64,000 nucleotides of DNA from UBA1189 sp045594245 (GCA_045594245.1 JAZNYG010000015.1:80866-144865); one strand, 5' to 3'. Shown: positions 1 to 8,237, counted from the first letter of the stretch. The notes: generated by a model from the letters alone, not told the origin. Translations and numbers: made by a program.

Positions 1-348
1 ATTTTCTTCTTCCATGCTGGTAACAATGGCATCTGACACGCGAGTTTCCTCTTCGAAGGTACGCGCTACGGTATTTAATTCAGAATGTAAGGTATATCCA
101 CCCACACCCACGTATGCCTGTTCGATGGTAGCATTGTTCAATTCTGGTTCCAACCGATTGATAAGATCGGTCAGACATTGGGCTGTCTTATCAATATTGT
201 ATACCACGCCACGGCGTACGAATCCCGAAGCGGGTTCGCTGGCGTATGCCACCACTTGCAAGCTACCATCGGAACGCTTACGCCCTACCGCACCAGCTAT
301 CTTTGATGAGCCGAGCTCGATTGCTACGATTAGGTCATTTGTTGCCAT
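1..348 (-). CDS. ftsA: Cell division protein FtsA, N-terminal part (cut by window edge)
   Basis: Only the first 116 residues are visible; the gene runs off the left edge. FtsA is an actin-fold ATPase that tethers FtsZ to the inner membrane and recruits the divisome. The N-terminus reads MATNDLIVAIELGSSKIAG, which matches the phosphate-1 region of Bacteroidetes FtsA, and is followed by the region containing YVGVGG typical of the 1C domain entry. The ATG at 346-348 lies about 45 bp downstream of a good -33/-7 promoter. In this phylum ftsA usually follows ftsQ. Here the upstream neighbour is an unrelated hydrolase and a terminator, so this copy is transcribed from its own promoter. It could be the only ftsA or a second paralogue; the window does not decide. 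Confidence 0.85.
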   Translation of the reverse strand, partial: MATNDLIVAIELGSSKIAGAVGRKRSDGSLQVVAYASEPASGFVRRGVVYNIDKTAQCLTDLINRLEPELNNATIEQAYVGVGGYTLHSELNTVARTFEEETRVSDAIVTSMEEEN

Positions 349-394
349 ATAGATATGTGTTCTTTACCATTGTGAATACTTCGCAATTAAGATG

Positions 395-425
395 CAAATA
401 TAGTGAAAGGTGCGTGAATATGCAA
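395..425 (-). promoter_or_regulatory. Promoter for ftsA
   Basis: On the minus strand TATATTTG (402-395) fits the -7 consensus TAnnTTTG, with TTG at 425-423 twenty bases upstream as the -33 element. It points at the ftsA start. Confidence 0.6.
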
Positions 426-500
426 GTTTGTGAAGATTGAGAATTGTGATTGATTGTATAAAATGAGAATAATTATATAGCTTCATCAACTTGTCTATTC

Positions 501-528
501 AAAAAAAGCGGTATATACCGCTTTTTTT
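501..528. terminator. Bidirectional intrinsic terminator
   Basis: A perfect A7-GCGGTATATACCGC-T7 palindrome between the GH105 gene and ftsA. The stem is followed by a T run on both strands. On the minus strand it ends the GH105 transcript before the ftsA promoter. Confidence 0.85.
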
Positions 529-565
529 GAATATGTAAAATACGATTAATATTCTATTTCCTATA

Positions 566-1708
566 CTATGGATAGAGGATTTGTGCTTGTAATTTGTACA
601 GTTCGGCACCAGCGAGGAGTACACATCCGAGACCATAATCCTCAAAGTCGGGCACGCTGTCATAGGTTACGGGCTGGCCAGCCGAGGGATCCTTACCTGT
701 TCCCTGCATGTAACCGAGGAAACCGTTAGGATGAACAGCTTTCTCCACGATAGCGTTCCATGCGCGTATCATGGGTTCAGCATAGGTCTTGGCATCGAGG
801 ATGCCATTGCGTATGCCCCATGCCATACCGTATACGAAGAGGGCTGTGCCTGAGGTTTCAGGTCCACCGTAGTTGGTGGGATCGTGTAGGCTCACATTCC
901 AGAAGCCATCTTCACGTTGACACTTAATGAGGGCCTTACTCATTGCCTTGAAGTCGCGTAAGTAGTCCTTATAGTGTTTCTCGTTCTTGGGAATCTCGTT
1001 CATTACGCGTAATAGAGCAGCATATACCCAACCATTGCCGCGGCTCCAGTAGCAGTCTTCGCCGTTAGGCTCTGTATAGGGAGGGTCGTAGTCGGCATCA
1101 CGCCACCAAAGGGCATCCTTAGGATTGTACATTCCGTTCTCGCCTAACTGATTGCGTGTATACTCGTAGAGGTCCCACATTTTGTCGTAATAGCGTTGTT
1201 CGTCGTATAGGTTGCCAAACTTTGCAAATACTGGCATAGCCATCTGTATGGCATCGATCCACCACCAGTCGTCGACCTGAGGAGTGTTGACCATAGCGTC
1301 GATAGACACTTTTACATTCTTTAGCATTGCGGGGTCAGGGCAGATACGGTAAAGGTCTATATAGGTTTGACCACAGCAGTGGTTGTCGGCATGGCGTGTC
1401 GTGTTGCCGTTGCGCATGCCCCATTTGTGGGCACTTCCCCAATCGTAGGCGTATTTATAGAAATCTTCGCGCGGATATATTTCATGCAGTGCCATGAGAC
1501 CTTCGTAATAAACGGCACGTGTCCACAGATTGCTTGGGCGTATGCGCTTCACGTTGGTGGGCACTGCGGGGTCGGGCCACTTCTTCATGAAATAGTCGTT
1601 TACCAACAGCATGGTGTTGAGAATTTCTTTCTGTGTAGGCATTTCTTGTGCCTTGGGCGAGCCTACGTATATCAGCAGGGCAAGCAAAGTCCATAAGGTG
1701 CGTTTCAT
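566..1708 (-). CDS. GH105 family unsaturated rhamnogalacturonyl/glucuronyl hydrolase
   Basis: A 380-residue secreted (alpha/alpha)6-barrel enzyme. Family 105 enzymes release the 4,5-unsaturated uronic acid from oligosaccharides left by polysaccharide lyases, in pectin rhamnogalacturonan or ulvan/host glycan breakdown. A signal peptide covers residues 1-20 (hydrophobic core, then KAQ). Family-like motifs are RHADNHCCGQTY near 105-116, WWWIDAIQMAMP near 148-159 with Asp152 in the position of the catalytic aspartate, WSRGNGW at 221-227 and a C-terminal PDFEDYGLG stretch. Length is normal. It stands alone, with no SusCD pair, lyase or regulator nearby, so the exact substrate is open. A weak -7 box (TATCTTTA, 1749-1742) precedes it and the terminator at 501-528 follows. 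Confidence 0.88.
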   Translation of the reverse strand: MKRTLWTLLALLIYVGSPKAQEMPTQKEILNTMLLVNDYFMKKWPDPAVPTNVKRIRPSNLWTRAVYYEGLMALHEIYPREDFYKYAYDWGSAHKWGMRNGNTTRHADNHCCGQTYIDLYRICPDPAMLKNVKVSIDAMVNTPQVDDWWWIDAIQMAMPVFAKFGNLYDEQRYYDKMWDLYEYTRNQLGENGMYNPKDALWWRDADYDPPYTEPNGEDCYWSRGNGWVYAALLRVMNEIPKNEKHYKDYLRDFKAMSKALIKCQREDGFWNVSLHDPTNYGGPETSGTALFVYGMAWGIRNGILDAKTYAEPMIRAWNAIVEKAVHPNGFLGYMQGTGKDPSAGQPVTYDSVPDFEDYGLGCVLLAGAELYKLQAQILYP

Positions 1709-1917
1709 AGATGTTATGACATGTTTTTGTTATTGCGACCGTAAAGATAAACATAAATTCTGTAAAGAATGGAAGGAATACGAAAAAAGATGGTTTAAGA
1801 ATCTGTTTTTTTATTTTTTTTCGTGATTGTTGAATACACCTTTTAAGATTTTAAAATGATTATCTAATTTTCCCGATAAAGTTACAATATTATATCCAAT
1901 TTGTTAAATTCTTTCCT

Positions 1918-1925
1918 TACCTTTG
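1918..1925 (+). promoter_or_regulatory. -7 box of the nadB promoter
   Basis: TACCTTTG fits TAnnTTTG exactly. The expected transcription start is near 1931, so the in-frame GTG at 1930 cannot be the start codon and the ATG at 1951 is used. The -33 element is less clear (TTTG at 1900-1903 is closer than usual). Confidence 0.55.
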
Positions 1926-1950
1926 CGGTGTGAACCCTAATAAAACAACC

Positions 1951-3516
1951 ATGGTACACAAATATGACTTTCTCGTTATCGGCTCAGGTTTGGCTGGAAT
2001 GAGTTTCGCGCTAAAGGTAGCGCACAAAGGTAAGGTGGCACTCATCTGCAAGGCTGGATTGGAAGAGGCCAACACCTATTATGCACAAGGAGGCATTGCT
2101 TCGGTCACTGACCTCACGGTGGACAACTTTGACAAGCACATCGAAGATACGATGATAGCAGGCGATCACATCAGCGACCCTGCAGCAGTGGAGAAGGTAG
2201 TGAAGGGCGCTCCTGCTCAGATAGAAGAGCTGATACGCTGGGGAGTAAACTTCGACAAGAAGGACAATGGCGAATTTGACCTTCACAAAGAGGGAGGCCA
2301 CTCGGAGTTCCGCATCCTCCACCATAAGGACAATACGGGTGCCGAGATACAGACCTCACTTATCGAAGCTGTGAAGGCGCATCCCAATATCACGGTACTT
2401 ACCAATCACTTTGCCGTAGAGATTATCACCCAACACCATATGGGTATCATCGTCACTCGCCACACCTCTGGCATTCGTTGCTACGGTGCCTATGTGCTCA
2501 ACGAAGAGACGGGTGTGGTAGACACATATCTCTCCAAGGTAACCGTGATGGCTACTGGAGGTTGTGAGGCGGTATATCGCCAAACGACTAATCCGCTAGT
2601 AGCTACAGGTGATGGCATCGCTATGGTGTACCGTGCCAAGGGAGTTGTGAAAGATATGGAGTTCATACAATTCCATCCCACGGCGCTATTCCATCCAGGC
2701 GATCGCCCCTCATATCTCATCACCGAGGCTATGCGCGGCTACGGTGGCGTGCTCCGCACCAAAGATGGCAAGGAGTTTATGCAGAAGTACGACCCACGTC
2801 TTTCGCTTGCCCCACGCGATATCGTGGCACGTGCCATAGACAATGAAATGAAAGTGCGCGGTGACGAACACGTATACCTTGATGTCACCCATAAAGATCC
2901 CGAAGAAACCAAGGTACACTTCCCCAACATTTACAAAAAGTGCCTTTCCATCGGCATTGACATCACTAAGGACTTTATTCCTGTGGCCCCTGCTGCTCAC
3001 TATTTGTGTGGTGGTATCAGGGTCGACTTGGATGGTCAAAGCAGCATTCGCCGCCTCTACGCTATCGGTGAGTGTTCTTGTACAGGCCTGCATGGCGGTA
3101 ATCGTCTTGCATCAAACTCGCTCATCGAGGCCATCGTATATGCCGACGCGGCAGCTAAACATGCTTTGAGCGTGCTTGAGCGTTACGACTATAACGAGGA
3201 TATTCCCGAATGGAACGACGAGGGTACCATCAGCAATGAAGAGCGCGTGCTGATTACCCAAAGCATGAAGGAGGTGAACCAAATCATGGAAGCCTATGTG
3301 GGTATCGTACGCAGCAACGCTCGTCTCACCAGAGCATGGAACCGTCTCGACATTCTCTATGAAGAGACTGAGGCCCTCTTCAAGCGCAGTAAAGCTACAC
3401 GCGAATTGTGTGAACTTCGCAATATGATCAACGTGGGTTACCTCATCACACGGCAAGCTATGGAGCGCAAAGAAAGCCGTGGATTGCACTACACAATTGA
3501 TTATCCGAGGCGATAA
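1951..3516 (+). CDS. nadB: L-aspartate oxidase
   Basis: A 521-residue FAD enzyme that oxidises L-aspartate to iminoaspartate, the first step of de novo NAD synthesis (next partner NadA, not in the window). The FAD dinucleotide-binding motif VIGSGLAGMSFAL starts near residue 10, followed by YYAQGGIA. The substrate/FAD region HFHP-like QFHPTAL and the C-terminal HGGNRLASNSLIEA signature near residue 380 place it in the succinate dehydrogenase/fumarate reductase flavoprotein family. NadB rather than SdhA is preferred from length, the TFAQGG-type motif and the lack of sdhB/C neighbours. An in-frame extension to GTG 1930 exists but lies upstream of the predicted transcript start. Confidence 0.92.
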   Translation: MVHKYDFLVIGSGLAGMSFALKVAHKGKVALICKAGLEEANTYYAQGGIASVTDLTVDNFDKHIEDTMIAGDHISDPAAVEKVVKGAPAQIEELIRWGVNFDKKDNGEFDLHKEGGHSEFRILHHKDNTGAEIQTSLIEAVKAHPNITVLTNHFAVEIITQHHMGIIVTRHTSGIRCYGAYVLNEETGVVDTYLSKVTVMATGGCEAVYRQTTNPLVATGDGIAMVYRAKGVVKDMEFIQFHPTALFHPGDRPSYLITEAMRGYGGVLRTKDGKEFMQKYDPRLSLAPRDIVARAIDNEMKVRGDEHVYLDVTHKDPEETKVHFPNIYKKCLSIGIDITKDFIPVAPAAHYLCGGIRVDLDGQSSIRRLYAIGECSCTGLHGGNRLASNSLIEAIVYADAAAKHALSVLERYDYNEDIPEWNDEGTISNEERVLITQSMKEVNQIMEAYVGIVRSNARLTRAWNRLDILYEETEALFKRSKATRELCELRNMINVGYLITRQAMERKESRGLHYTIDYPRR

Positions 3517-3664
3517 TATGTGAAAGTGTTAACTGCTTGAACTTATGTGGAGCTCTAGGTCTGTAGTTTAGTTAATTCTCGTTAGTACACACATAAAGGA
3601 AAACCTTTCCCCACTTCGGGGTGTTCTCATCGGGTAGAATATCAACCTAAAAAGAGACACCCGT

Positions 3665-4240
3665 ATGAAAAGTGTAAAAGGTACATTGACCGAAAAGAAC
3701 CTGCTGACCTCGTTTGCCGGTGAGTCGCAGGCGCGTATGCGCTATACCTATTTTGCTGAGGAGGCCCGACGCGAAGGCTTTGAGCAGATAGCAGCCATTT
3801 TTCTTGAGACGGCCGAGCAGGAGAAGATGCACGCCGAGCGTATGTTCCGCTTCCTCGAGGGAGGCATGGTAGAGATACGTGCCGACTACCCGGCTGGAAC
3901 GATACAAACCACGATGGACAACCTGCGGGCAGCAGCTGCAGGCGAGCACGAAGAGTGGTATGAGATGTATCCCATGTTTGCCGACGTGGCCGAGGAGGAG
4001 GGCTTCAAGGAGATTGCCATCATGTATCGTGCCATCTGTGTGGCCGAGCAGCAGCACGAGGAGCGCTACTTGAGGTTGCTGGGGAATATGGAGCGCGAAC
4101 ACGTGTTCCACCGCCCCGAGCCCGTAACGTGGCAGTGCCGTAAATGTGGATACACATTCACCGGTAAGAAGGCGCCCGACCGTTGCCCTGCTTGTCTGAA
4201 TCCGAAAGGATATTTTGAACTGAAAGCCGACAACTATTGA
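3665..4240 (+). CDS. rbr: Rubrerythrin
   Basis: A 191-residue cytoplasmic non-haem iron peroxidase that reduces hydrogen peroxide, typical of oxidative-stress defence in anaerobes. Residues 1-140 form the four-helix diiron domain with the iron-ligand motifs GESQAR, ETAEQEKMHAE and EQQHEERY. The C-terminal rubredoxin domain carries CRKCGY and CPAC, the four-cysteine iron site. Length is typical. The gene is single, with a small hairpin (CCCC-ACTTC-GGGG, 3609-3621) in its leader and a terminator after it. Confidence 0.94.
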   Translation: MKSVKGTLTEKNLLTSFAGESQARMRYTYFAEEARREGFEQIAAIFLETAEQEKMHAERMFRFLEGGMVEIRADYPAGTIQTTMDNLRAAAAGEHEEWYEMYPMFADVAEEEGFKEIAIMYRAICVAEQQHEERYLRLLGNMEREHVFHRPEPVTWQCRKCGYTFTGKKAPDRCPACLNPKGYFELKADNY

Positions 4241-4263
4241 GACGCTGTAGCGACTTTTCAGAC

Positions 4264-4295
4264 CAGGTGGTGGAACTTTTCCGCCACCTGATTTT
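4264..4295 (+). terminator. Terminator of the rubrerythrin gene
   Basis: CAGGTGG (4264-4270) pairs with CCACCTG (4284-4290), with GGAA/TTCC extending the stem, followed by ATTTT. Confidence 0.65.
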
Positions 4296-4409
4296 GTGTT
4301 TATATCTATGTTTTGCTATCTAAAAAGCTACAAAAAAGCGCCATTTCTGATATCTTTTTGCTCAATAACTATTTTTCAGTGCACTTTTTTTCGAAATCCG
4401 AAAGAAATA

Positions 4410-4441
4410 TTTGGAGCGAAAGAGAAAGTTTCTTTTCTTTG
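4410..4441 (+). promoter_or_regulatory. Promoter for acpP
   Basis: TTTG at 4410-4413, 20 bp, then TTTCTTTG at 4434-4441 (one change from TAnnTTTG). The acpP ATG follows 40 bp later. Confidence 0.6.
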
Positions 4442-4481
4442 TACCGCTTTAAGTTATTTATTCATTAAAAACATTACTATT

Positions 4482-4718
4482 ATGGCAGAAATTGAAGCAA
4501 GAGTAAAGGCTATTATCGTAGATAAGCTTGGTGTAGACGAGTCAGAAGTAACTCCCAATGCAAGCTTCACCAATGATCTCGGTGCAGATTCTTTGGATAC
4601 AGTAGAGTTGATCATGGAGTTGGAGAAGGAATTCGGTATGTCAATTCCCGATGATCAGGCTGAGAAGATCTCTACCGTACAGGACGCTATCGACTACATC
4701 GCTAACAACGCGAAGTAA
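4482..4718 (+). CDS. acpP: Acyl carrier protein
   Basis: A 78-residue acidic carrier protein of fatty acid synthesis. Ser37 in GADSLDTVEL is the 4'-phosphopantetheine attachment site. The longer reading frame from 4296 begins upstream of the promoter, so the ATG at 4482 is the start. In most Bacteroidales acpP is followed by fabF and then rnc. Here a strong terminator and rnc follow directly, so fabF must lie elsewhere. Confidence 0.95.
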   Translation: MAEIEARVKAIIVDKLGVDESEVTPNASFTNDLGADSLDTVELIMELEKEFGMSIPDDQAEKISTVQDAIDYIANNAK

Positions 4719-4741
4719 TCAGAGTACAGCGATAGTACTAT

Positions 4742-4787
4742 AAAAAGTCGTATTAATTGGTCAAAACCCGATTATACGACTTTTTTT
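4742..4787. terminator. Bidirectional terminator between acpP and rnc
   Basis: AAAAAGTCGTAT (4742-4753) pairs with ATACGACTTTTT (4774-4785), followed by more T. The 12-bp stem with A/T flanks fits an intrinsic terminator. Confidence 0.85.
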
Positions 4788-4809
4788 ATTATCAAATCCC
4801 CATCTCTCT

Positions 4810-5601
4810 ATGCAGCGCCTGGCCGATTACATACACTACCTCTTCAGCAGCGACAAGGAGTTTCGTCGCAAGCTGCGCCGTATCCTGGGATTCTATCCTC
4901 GCGAGATCTCCGTCTACCGCGAAGCGCTCATGCACCGTTCGCTCAACCACTACCGCCAGGGCGAGCAGAAGAAAGACAATGAGCGACTCGAATATCTGGG
5001 CGATGCCATCATCGAGGCCGTGGTGAGCGACATTCTCTACCACCAGTTTCCCGGTAAGAAGGAGGGTTTCCTCACTTCTGTGCGCAGCAAGATAGTGCAG
5101 CGCAGCAGCCTCAACCGCATTGCCAAGGAGACGGGGTTGGTCGACCTCATACAATCGACCCATATCAACCGCACCCACAACAGCTTCATCCCCGGCAACG
5201 CCTTCGAGGCATTGGTGGGCGCCATCTACCTCGACCGTGGCTATGCCTGGTGCTACCGATTCTTCAAACATCGCCTCATAGGCAAACACATCGACCTCAA
5301 GCAGGTGGCCAAGGAGGACGACAACTTCAAGAGCAAGCTTATCGAGTGGAGCCAGAAGACACAGTTTGCCGTTGTGTTTGAACTTGTAGACGAGAATACC
5401 GTAGGGACCAACAGCCCCACCTTCCGCAGCCGCGTATGCATCGAGGGCATGGAGTTTGGCACCGGCTTCGGCTACTCCAAAAAGGAGAGCCAGCAGCTTG
5501 CCGCCAAGGAGGCCATGCGCCATATCCGCAAGAAAGACGAGCTGTACAAGAGTGCTGCAGAACGCTTCGATGCGCGTACGACAGCACACAGTGAATCGTG
5601 A
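4810..5601 (+). CDS. rnc: Ribonuclease III
   Basis: A 263-residue endonuclease that cleaves double-stranded RNA and processes rRNA precursors. The catalytic RNase III domain contains the signature NERLEYLGDAI at about 57-67 and the second metal-binding block NAFEALVGAIYLD near 130-142. A double-stranded RNA-binding domain follows from about 175 to 245 (SPTFRSRV, GYSKKESQQLAAKEA). The ATG lies just 23 bp after the upstream terminator, leaving little room for a promoter, so some read-through from acpP may be needed. The ORF covers the family's normal N-terminus, so no other start is needed. Confidence 0.94.
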   Translation: MQRLADYIHYLFSSDKEFRRKLRRILGFYPREISVYREALMHRSLNHYRQGEQKKDNERLEYLGDAIIEAVVSDILYHQFPGKKEGFLTSVRSKIVQRSSLNRIAKETGLVDLIQSTHINRTHNSFIPGNAFEALVGAIYLDRGYAWCYRFFKHRLIGKHIDLKQVAKEDDNFKSKLIEWSQKTQFAVVFELVDENTVGTNSPTFRSRVCIEGMEFGTGFGYSKKESQQLAAKEAMRHIRKKDELYKSAAERFDARTTAHSES

Positions 5602-5638
5602 CTGCTACTAAGAATGCAGCTCCACTACACTTCAGCAT

Positions 5639-6016
5639 TCATAATTTAGAATTCAGCATTCCCATAATCTCCCGCTCATAATACTCGTCCATCACATCGC
5701 GGCTCTGCACCACGATGAGCACGATGGCGCCTATGCACAGGGCAAAGGTCGTGAAGGTCTCCACGGAGGGGAGCGTATGATCGAGCAGCGATGACGCCAC
5801 GGCAAGCAGCGAGGCCGCTATCGGCTGCCAGTAGCAGACGAGCAGGGCTATGCCGCCTCCCCATAGCAGGGCAAAGATGATGACAAGGTATATGCGGCGC
5901 AGGTTGCGCTCGGGCAGCTGGCGCATGATGCGTGCGTGCAGCGAGGCTTCGTGCTCGCGGCTTGTGGTGTCTGCTTTCTGTAGCAGCGCTCTTATCTGTC
6001 GGTCTTCCTTGTTCAT
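5639..6016 (-). CDS. Small two-helix membrane protein downstream of ECF sigma factor
   Basis: A 125-residue protein I do not recognise by family. Residues 1-40 are charged and cytoplasmic; two membrane segments lie at about 42-62 and 86-106; a short tail follows. Its place 43 bp downstream of an ECF sigma factor suggests a membrane-bound anti-sigma or sensor partner, but no zinc anti-sigma motif (HxxxCxxC) is visible. The last residues and the stop codon (about 5639-5658) are encoded by 7-bp repeats of the AATTCTA/AATTATG/AATGCTG type, so the C-terminus looks recently extended or replaced. Confidence 0.6.
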   Translation of the reverse strand: MNKEDRQIRALLQKADTTSREHEASLHARIMRQLPERNLRRIYLVIIFALLWGGGIALLVCYWQPIAASLLAVASSLLDHTLPSVETFTTFALCIGAIVLIVVQSRDVMDEYYEREIMGMLNSKL

Positions 6017-6059
6017 ATTCTCTTCCTTTTTTTATTCTCCTCTGAGGGGAGGTTGTACA

Positions 6060-6605
6060 TTATTTTTCTTCAGTCAGCAAGGTTCGTAAATGGTTTCGTC
6101 CGCGGCTCAGCGATGTCTTGATGGCGCCGGTACTCATCTCCGTCACGGCCGCTATCTCCTTGATGCTCATCTCCTCCAAGTAGAAGAGCGTGATGCAGGT
6201 CTTCTCGCCCTCGCCCAGCATTCCGATGGCGCGGTGCAGAGCCGCTATCTCCTCGGCATCATAGTCGGGCTCCACGGCCAGGTGCTGCAGAGCGAGTGCC
6301 ACGTGCTCATCGTCGAGACTCAGGTGATGCTTCACTCCCTTGAGATGGTTCTGATAGGTGGTGAAGGCAATGCGGTACACCCACGTGCCGAACGCCGAGA
6401 GCCGCTTGTAGCTGTCCAGTCCGCGCCACACACGGATGAAGGTCTCCTGCGTGAGGTCATCGCTCAGCGCCTCATCGCCACCCGTCTGTATGAGGAAGTA
6501 GCGGCGCACCGGGCGCAGATACCGCTTCATCAGTCGGCCGAATGCACGCCCATCGTTCAGGAGCAGCACACGGGAGATAAGGAGTATTTCTTCGGGACTC
6601 GACAC
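6060..6605 (-). CDS. ECF-type RNA polymerase sigma factor
   Basis: A 181-residue sigma factor with regions 2 and 4 only. Region 2 (about 20-90) includes DDLTQETFIRVWRGL, and the -10 recognition helix region ends with FGTWVYRIAF. Region 4 (about 120-178) contains the helix-turn-helix EEMSIKEIAAVTEMSTGAIKTSLSRGRNHL. The start is GTG; no in-frame ATG precedes it. It lies just downstream of the DUF6249 gene and near three ECF-type promoters (7617-7662, 10938-10983, 13891-13936), making it the first candidate to read them. Its own upstream region lacks that motif. Its substrate signal is unknown. Confidence 0.9.
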   Translation of the reverse strand: MSSPEEILLISRVLLLNDGRAFGRLMKRYLRPVRRYFLIQTGGDEALSDDLTQETFIRVWRGLDSYKRLSAFGTWVYRIAFTTYQNHLKGVKHHLSLDDEHVALALQHLAVEPDYDAEEIAALHRAIGMLGEGEKTCITLFYLEEMSIKEIAAVTEMSTGAIKTSLSRGRNHLRTLLTEEK

Positions 6606-6706
6606 GGGGAGATAATTATGAATTAGGAATTATTACTGGCTGAATTAAGGGCCATGCGTGGAGTTGAATTGAATAGTTGAAATTGCACTCGGCTTGCCGC
6701 CTAACT

Positions 6707-6859
6707 GTCCCTCTGTTTATAGAGGGACGAGCGTAATGAAATGGAGCGGAGGGAGTTACAAGCGTAGCGCGTAGAAACAGTATCTTGAAACTAAGAACAC
6801 TCCGCGCTTCGCTTGGAACGCCCCCGCCCTTCGGGCACCCCCTCTATAAACAGAGGGGG
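6707..6859. repeat. Nested inverted-repeat intergenic element
   Basis: The ends are hairpins that are inverted copies of each other: GTCCCTCT-gtttat-AGAGGGAC (6707-6728) and CCCCCTCT-ataaac-AGAGGGGG (6838-6859). Inside, CAAGCGTAGCGCG near 6760 is nearly complementary to CGCGCTTCGCTTG near 6805. The whole 150-bp segment can fold as one long imperfect hairpin. A related short palindrome (CCTCTATAATAGAGG) occurs at about 19660-19675. Confidence 0.65.
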
Positions 6860-6882
6860 AGTTTGTGCAATGACACGCATGA

Positions 6883-7572
6883 TTACTTCTCCTCAATCAC
6901 TTCAGCCTCTTCTATAGGATTGACCTTAGGTTCACGCTTTACATTTCTACGTCTCCCTTGAAAAAGATAAGGCCCTGTTACTGTAGCTACAGTACGGATG
7001 AAGAGGCGGAGCAAACCTAAACCAGCAAGAGTCATTCCTGCAAAACTTAGGAGATCATCTGGTCCACCGCGTAATGCTCTAGCCCCGACAAACAGACCTA
7101 TACCAAGTCCCAGCAATGTAGCATCGCCTATGAACCGTTCCTTCTCTGTCTTCTTCGGCCTCATCAGTGCCTCGATAGCCTCCTTACTGATAGGTTCGGT
7201 AGAGTTCAGCAGGTTGTTGTCGATGAGTTTGTTGATAAGTTCCTTGTGGTCTTCAGCCTTGCGGCGTGAATTCTTCATTGCTATATATACGATACCAAGG
7301 ATAGCGCAGGATACAATTAGCAATATAATGATATTGGGCAGATTGCCACGCATAGTACTAAACTTCTTGTCCGCAATACGCGCCATCTCTTCTTGATGGG
7401 CATACAACTGCGTCAGTCGTGCTCTTTCTACCGAGTCCGTGTATTGTCGAAGTTGCATTTCGCGTTCAAACTTTTGTTCTACATCCTTTTCATATGGTTT
7501 CTCTTGCGCCATTCCCATCACCGGCATCAATGCCACCGCTGCCAATAGCAGCACTTTGAAAAACTTTTTCAT
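6883..7572 (-). CDS. DUF6249-type membrane protein under ECF-type promoter
   Basis: A 229-residue protein from ATG 7572. A signal peptide or first membrane segment lies at 1-22 (ending GMAQE). A charged, probably coiled region follows to about 75, a membrane segment at about 80-100, then a cytoplasmic stretch with SKEAIEALMRP, and two hydrophobic helices near 148-195. The layout fits the DUF6249 family of Bacteroidales, whose function is unknown. The reading frame can be extended to TTG 7632, but that codon lies inside the promoter's -10 region; ATG 7602 is the other possible start. It sits upstream of the ECF sigma gene and shares its promoter type with the S41 peptidase and beta-barrel genes. 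Confidence 0.7.
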   Translation of the reverse strand: MKKFFKVLLLAAVALMPVMGMAQEKPYEKDVEQKFEREMQLRQYTDSVERARLTQLYAHQEEMARIADKKFSTMRGNLPNIIILLIVSCAILGIVYIAMKNSRRKAEDHKELINKLIDNNLLNSTEPISKEAIEALMRPKKTEKERFIGDATLLGLGIGLFVGARALRGGPDDLLSFAGMTLAGLGLLRLFIRTVATVTGPYLFQGRRRNVKREPKVNPIEEAEVIEEK

Positions 7573-7616
7573 ATCGTTCGTTGTTTTAGTTTGTTTATTC
7601 ATTTTGTTCGCCTTTG

Positions 7617-7662
7617 TTGGTGTCACCGTCAATTAGACAACACGACTTGCCAAAAGGTTACA
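7617..7662 (-). promoter_or_regulatory. ECF-type promoter, copy A
   Basis: Minus strand: -35-like GTAACC (7661-7656), 17-bp spacer, -10-like GTCTAA (7638-7633), followed by the conserved TTGACGGTGACACC. The first spacer bases TTTTGGCAAGT are also shared with copies B and C. A housekeeping-type box (CACCTTTG, 7671-7664) lies just upstream. Confidence 0.75.
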
Positions 7663-7782
7663 GCAAAGGTGAAAAAAATGAGCGAGAAATATAGATTTTT
7701 TTTCAATATTTTTCACAGCGAATGCTGAACATCTTCGCGATTTATCGCAACGGTAAACTTTTTCCCTTGTTTTTTATACAGT

Positions 7783-7842
7783 AAAGCCTATAAAACCTTC
7801 GGAGTATGTCTACACCTATTCTCCGAATATTTTATAGGCTTT
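7783..7842. terminator. Two-part inverted repeat, terminator of the STAS-like gene
   Basis: AAAGCCTATAAAA (7783-7795) pairs with TTTTATAGGCTTT (7830-7842), enclosing a second stem CTTCGGAG/CTCCGAA. It lies 24 bp beyond the stop codon of the gene at 7866. Confidence 0.65.
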
Positions 7843-7865
7843 CTGATTGTATGGGGCTATTGAGA

Positions 7866-8219
7866 TTATAGCATTAACGAGCCAAGAACTCGTTGAACAT
7901 CTGCAAAAGTCTTGCATTTTACAACTGTCGCATCTAATTGTATATCTTTTTCTTTATGCTGAGTGCGTTGGACAGCTTCAAAGATATATTGAATATCTTC
8001 AGGGATGTTTATGGTTTCAATCTTGATTCCGTTTTGGCTTTTCATGATTGCATTGTAGTACTCATCGATAAAGCTTCTCGTCGCAAACTTGACGTTGGCG
8101 AAGTCAACAACAGCTGATTCACATCCCATATTCTTGATATAAAGAAGTAAATCGCTGACTGCATATCTCGATTTTAGGTCTTGACTTAATATCGTTGTTA
8201 TGTCAATGGTTGTTTTCAT
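7866..8219 (-). CDS. STAS-like (DUF4325-type) protein
   Basis: A 117-residue cytoplasmic protein resembling the STAS-like domain DUF4325: an N-terminal strand, ESAVVDFANVKFATRSFIDEYY (beta strand then helix, the place where anti-sigma antagonists carry their phosphorylated Ser/Thr) and a C-terminal alpha/beta part. It starts 18 bp after the stop of the HATPase gene and surely forms an operon with it. In Firmicutes, STAS proteins and HATPase kinases form partner-switching modules; a similar role is inferred, but no cognate sigma factor of the sigma-B type is present. Base composition is more AT-rich than the flanking genes. Confidence 0.65.
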   Translation of the reverse strand: MKTTIDITTILSQDLKSRYAVSDLLLYIKNMGCESAVVDFANVKFATRSFIDEYYNAIMKSQNGIKIETINIPEDIQYIFEAVQRTQHKEKDIQLDATVVKCKTFADVQRVLGSLML

Positions 8220-8237
8220 GCTGCAAATTTAGTAATT

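Noticed and set aside
1930..1950. GTG start of nadB at 1930
   Set aside because: It lies at the predicted transcription start just after the -7 box; ATG 1951 gives the normal N-terminus.
7573..7632. N-terminal MTVTP extensions of the genes at 6883, 9259 and 11012
   Set aside because: The TTG codons fall inside or next to the -10 element of the shared promoter, so they are not in the transcript if that promoter is used.
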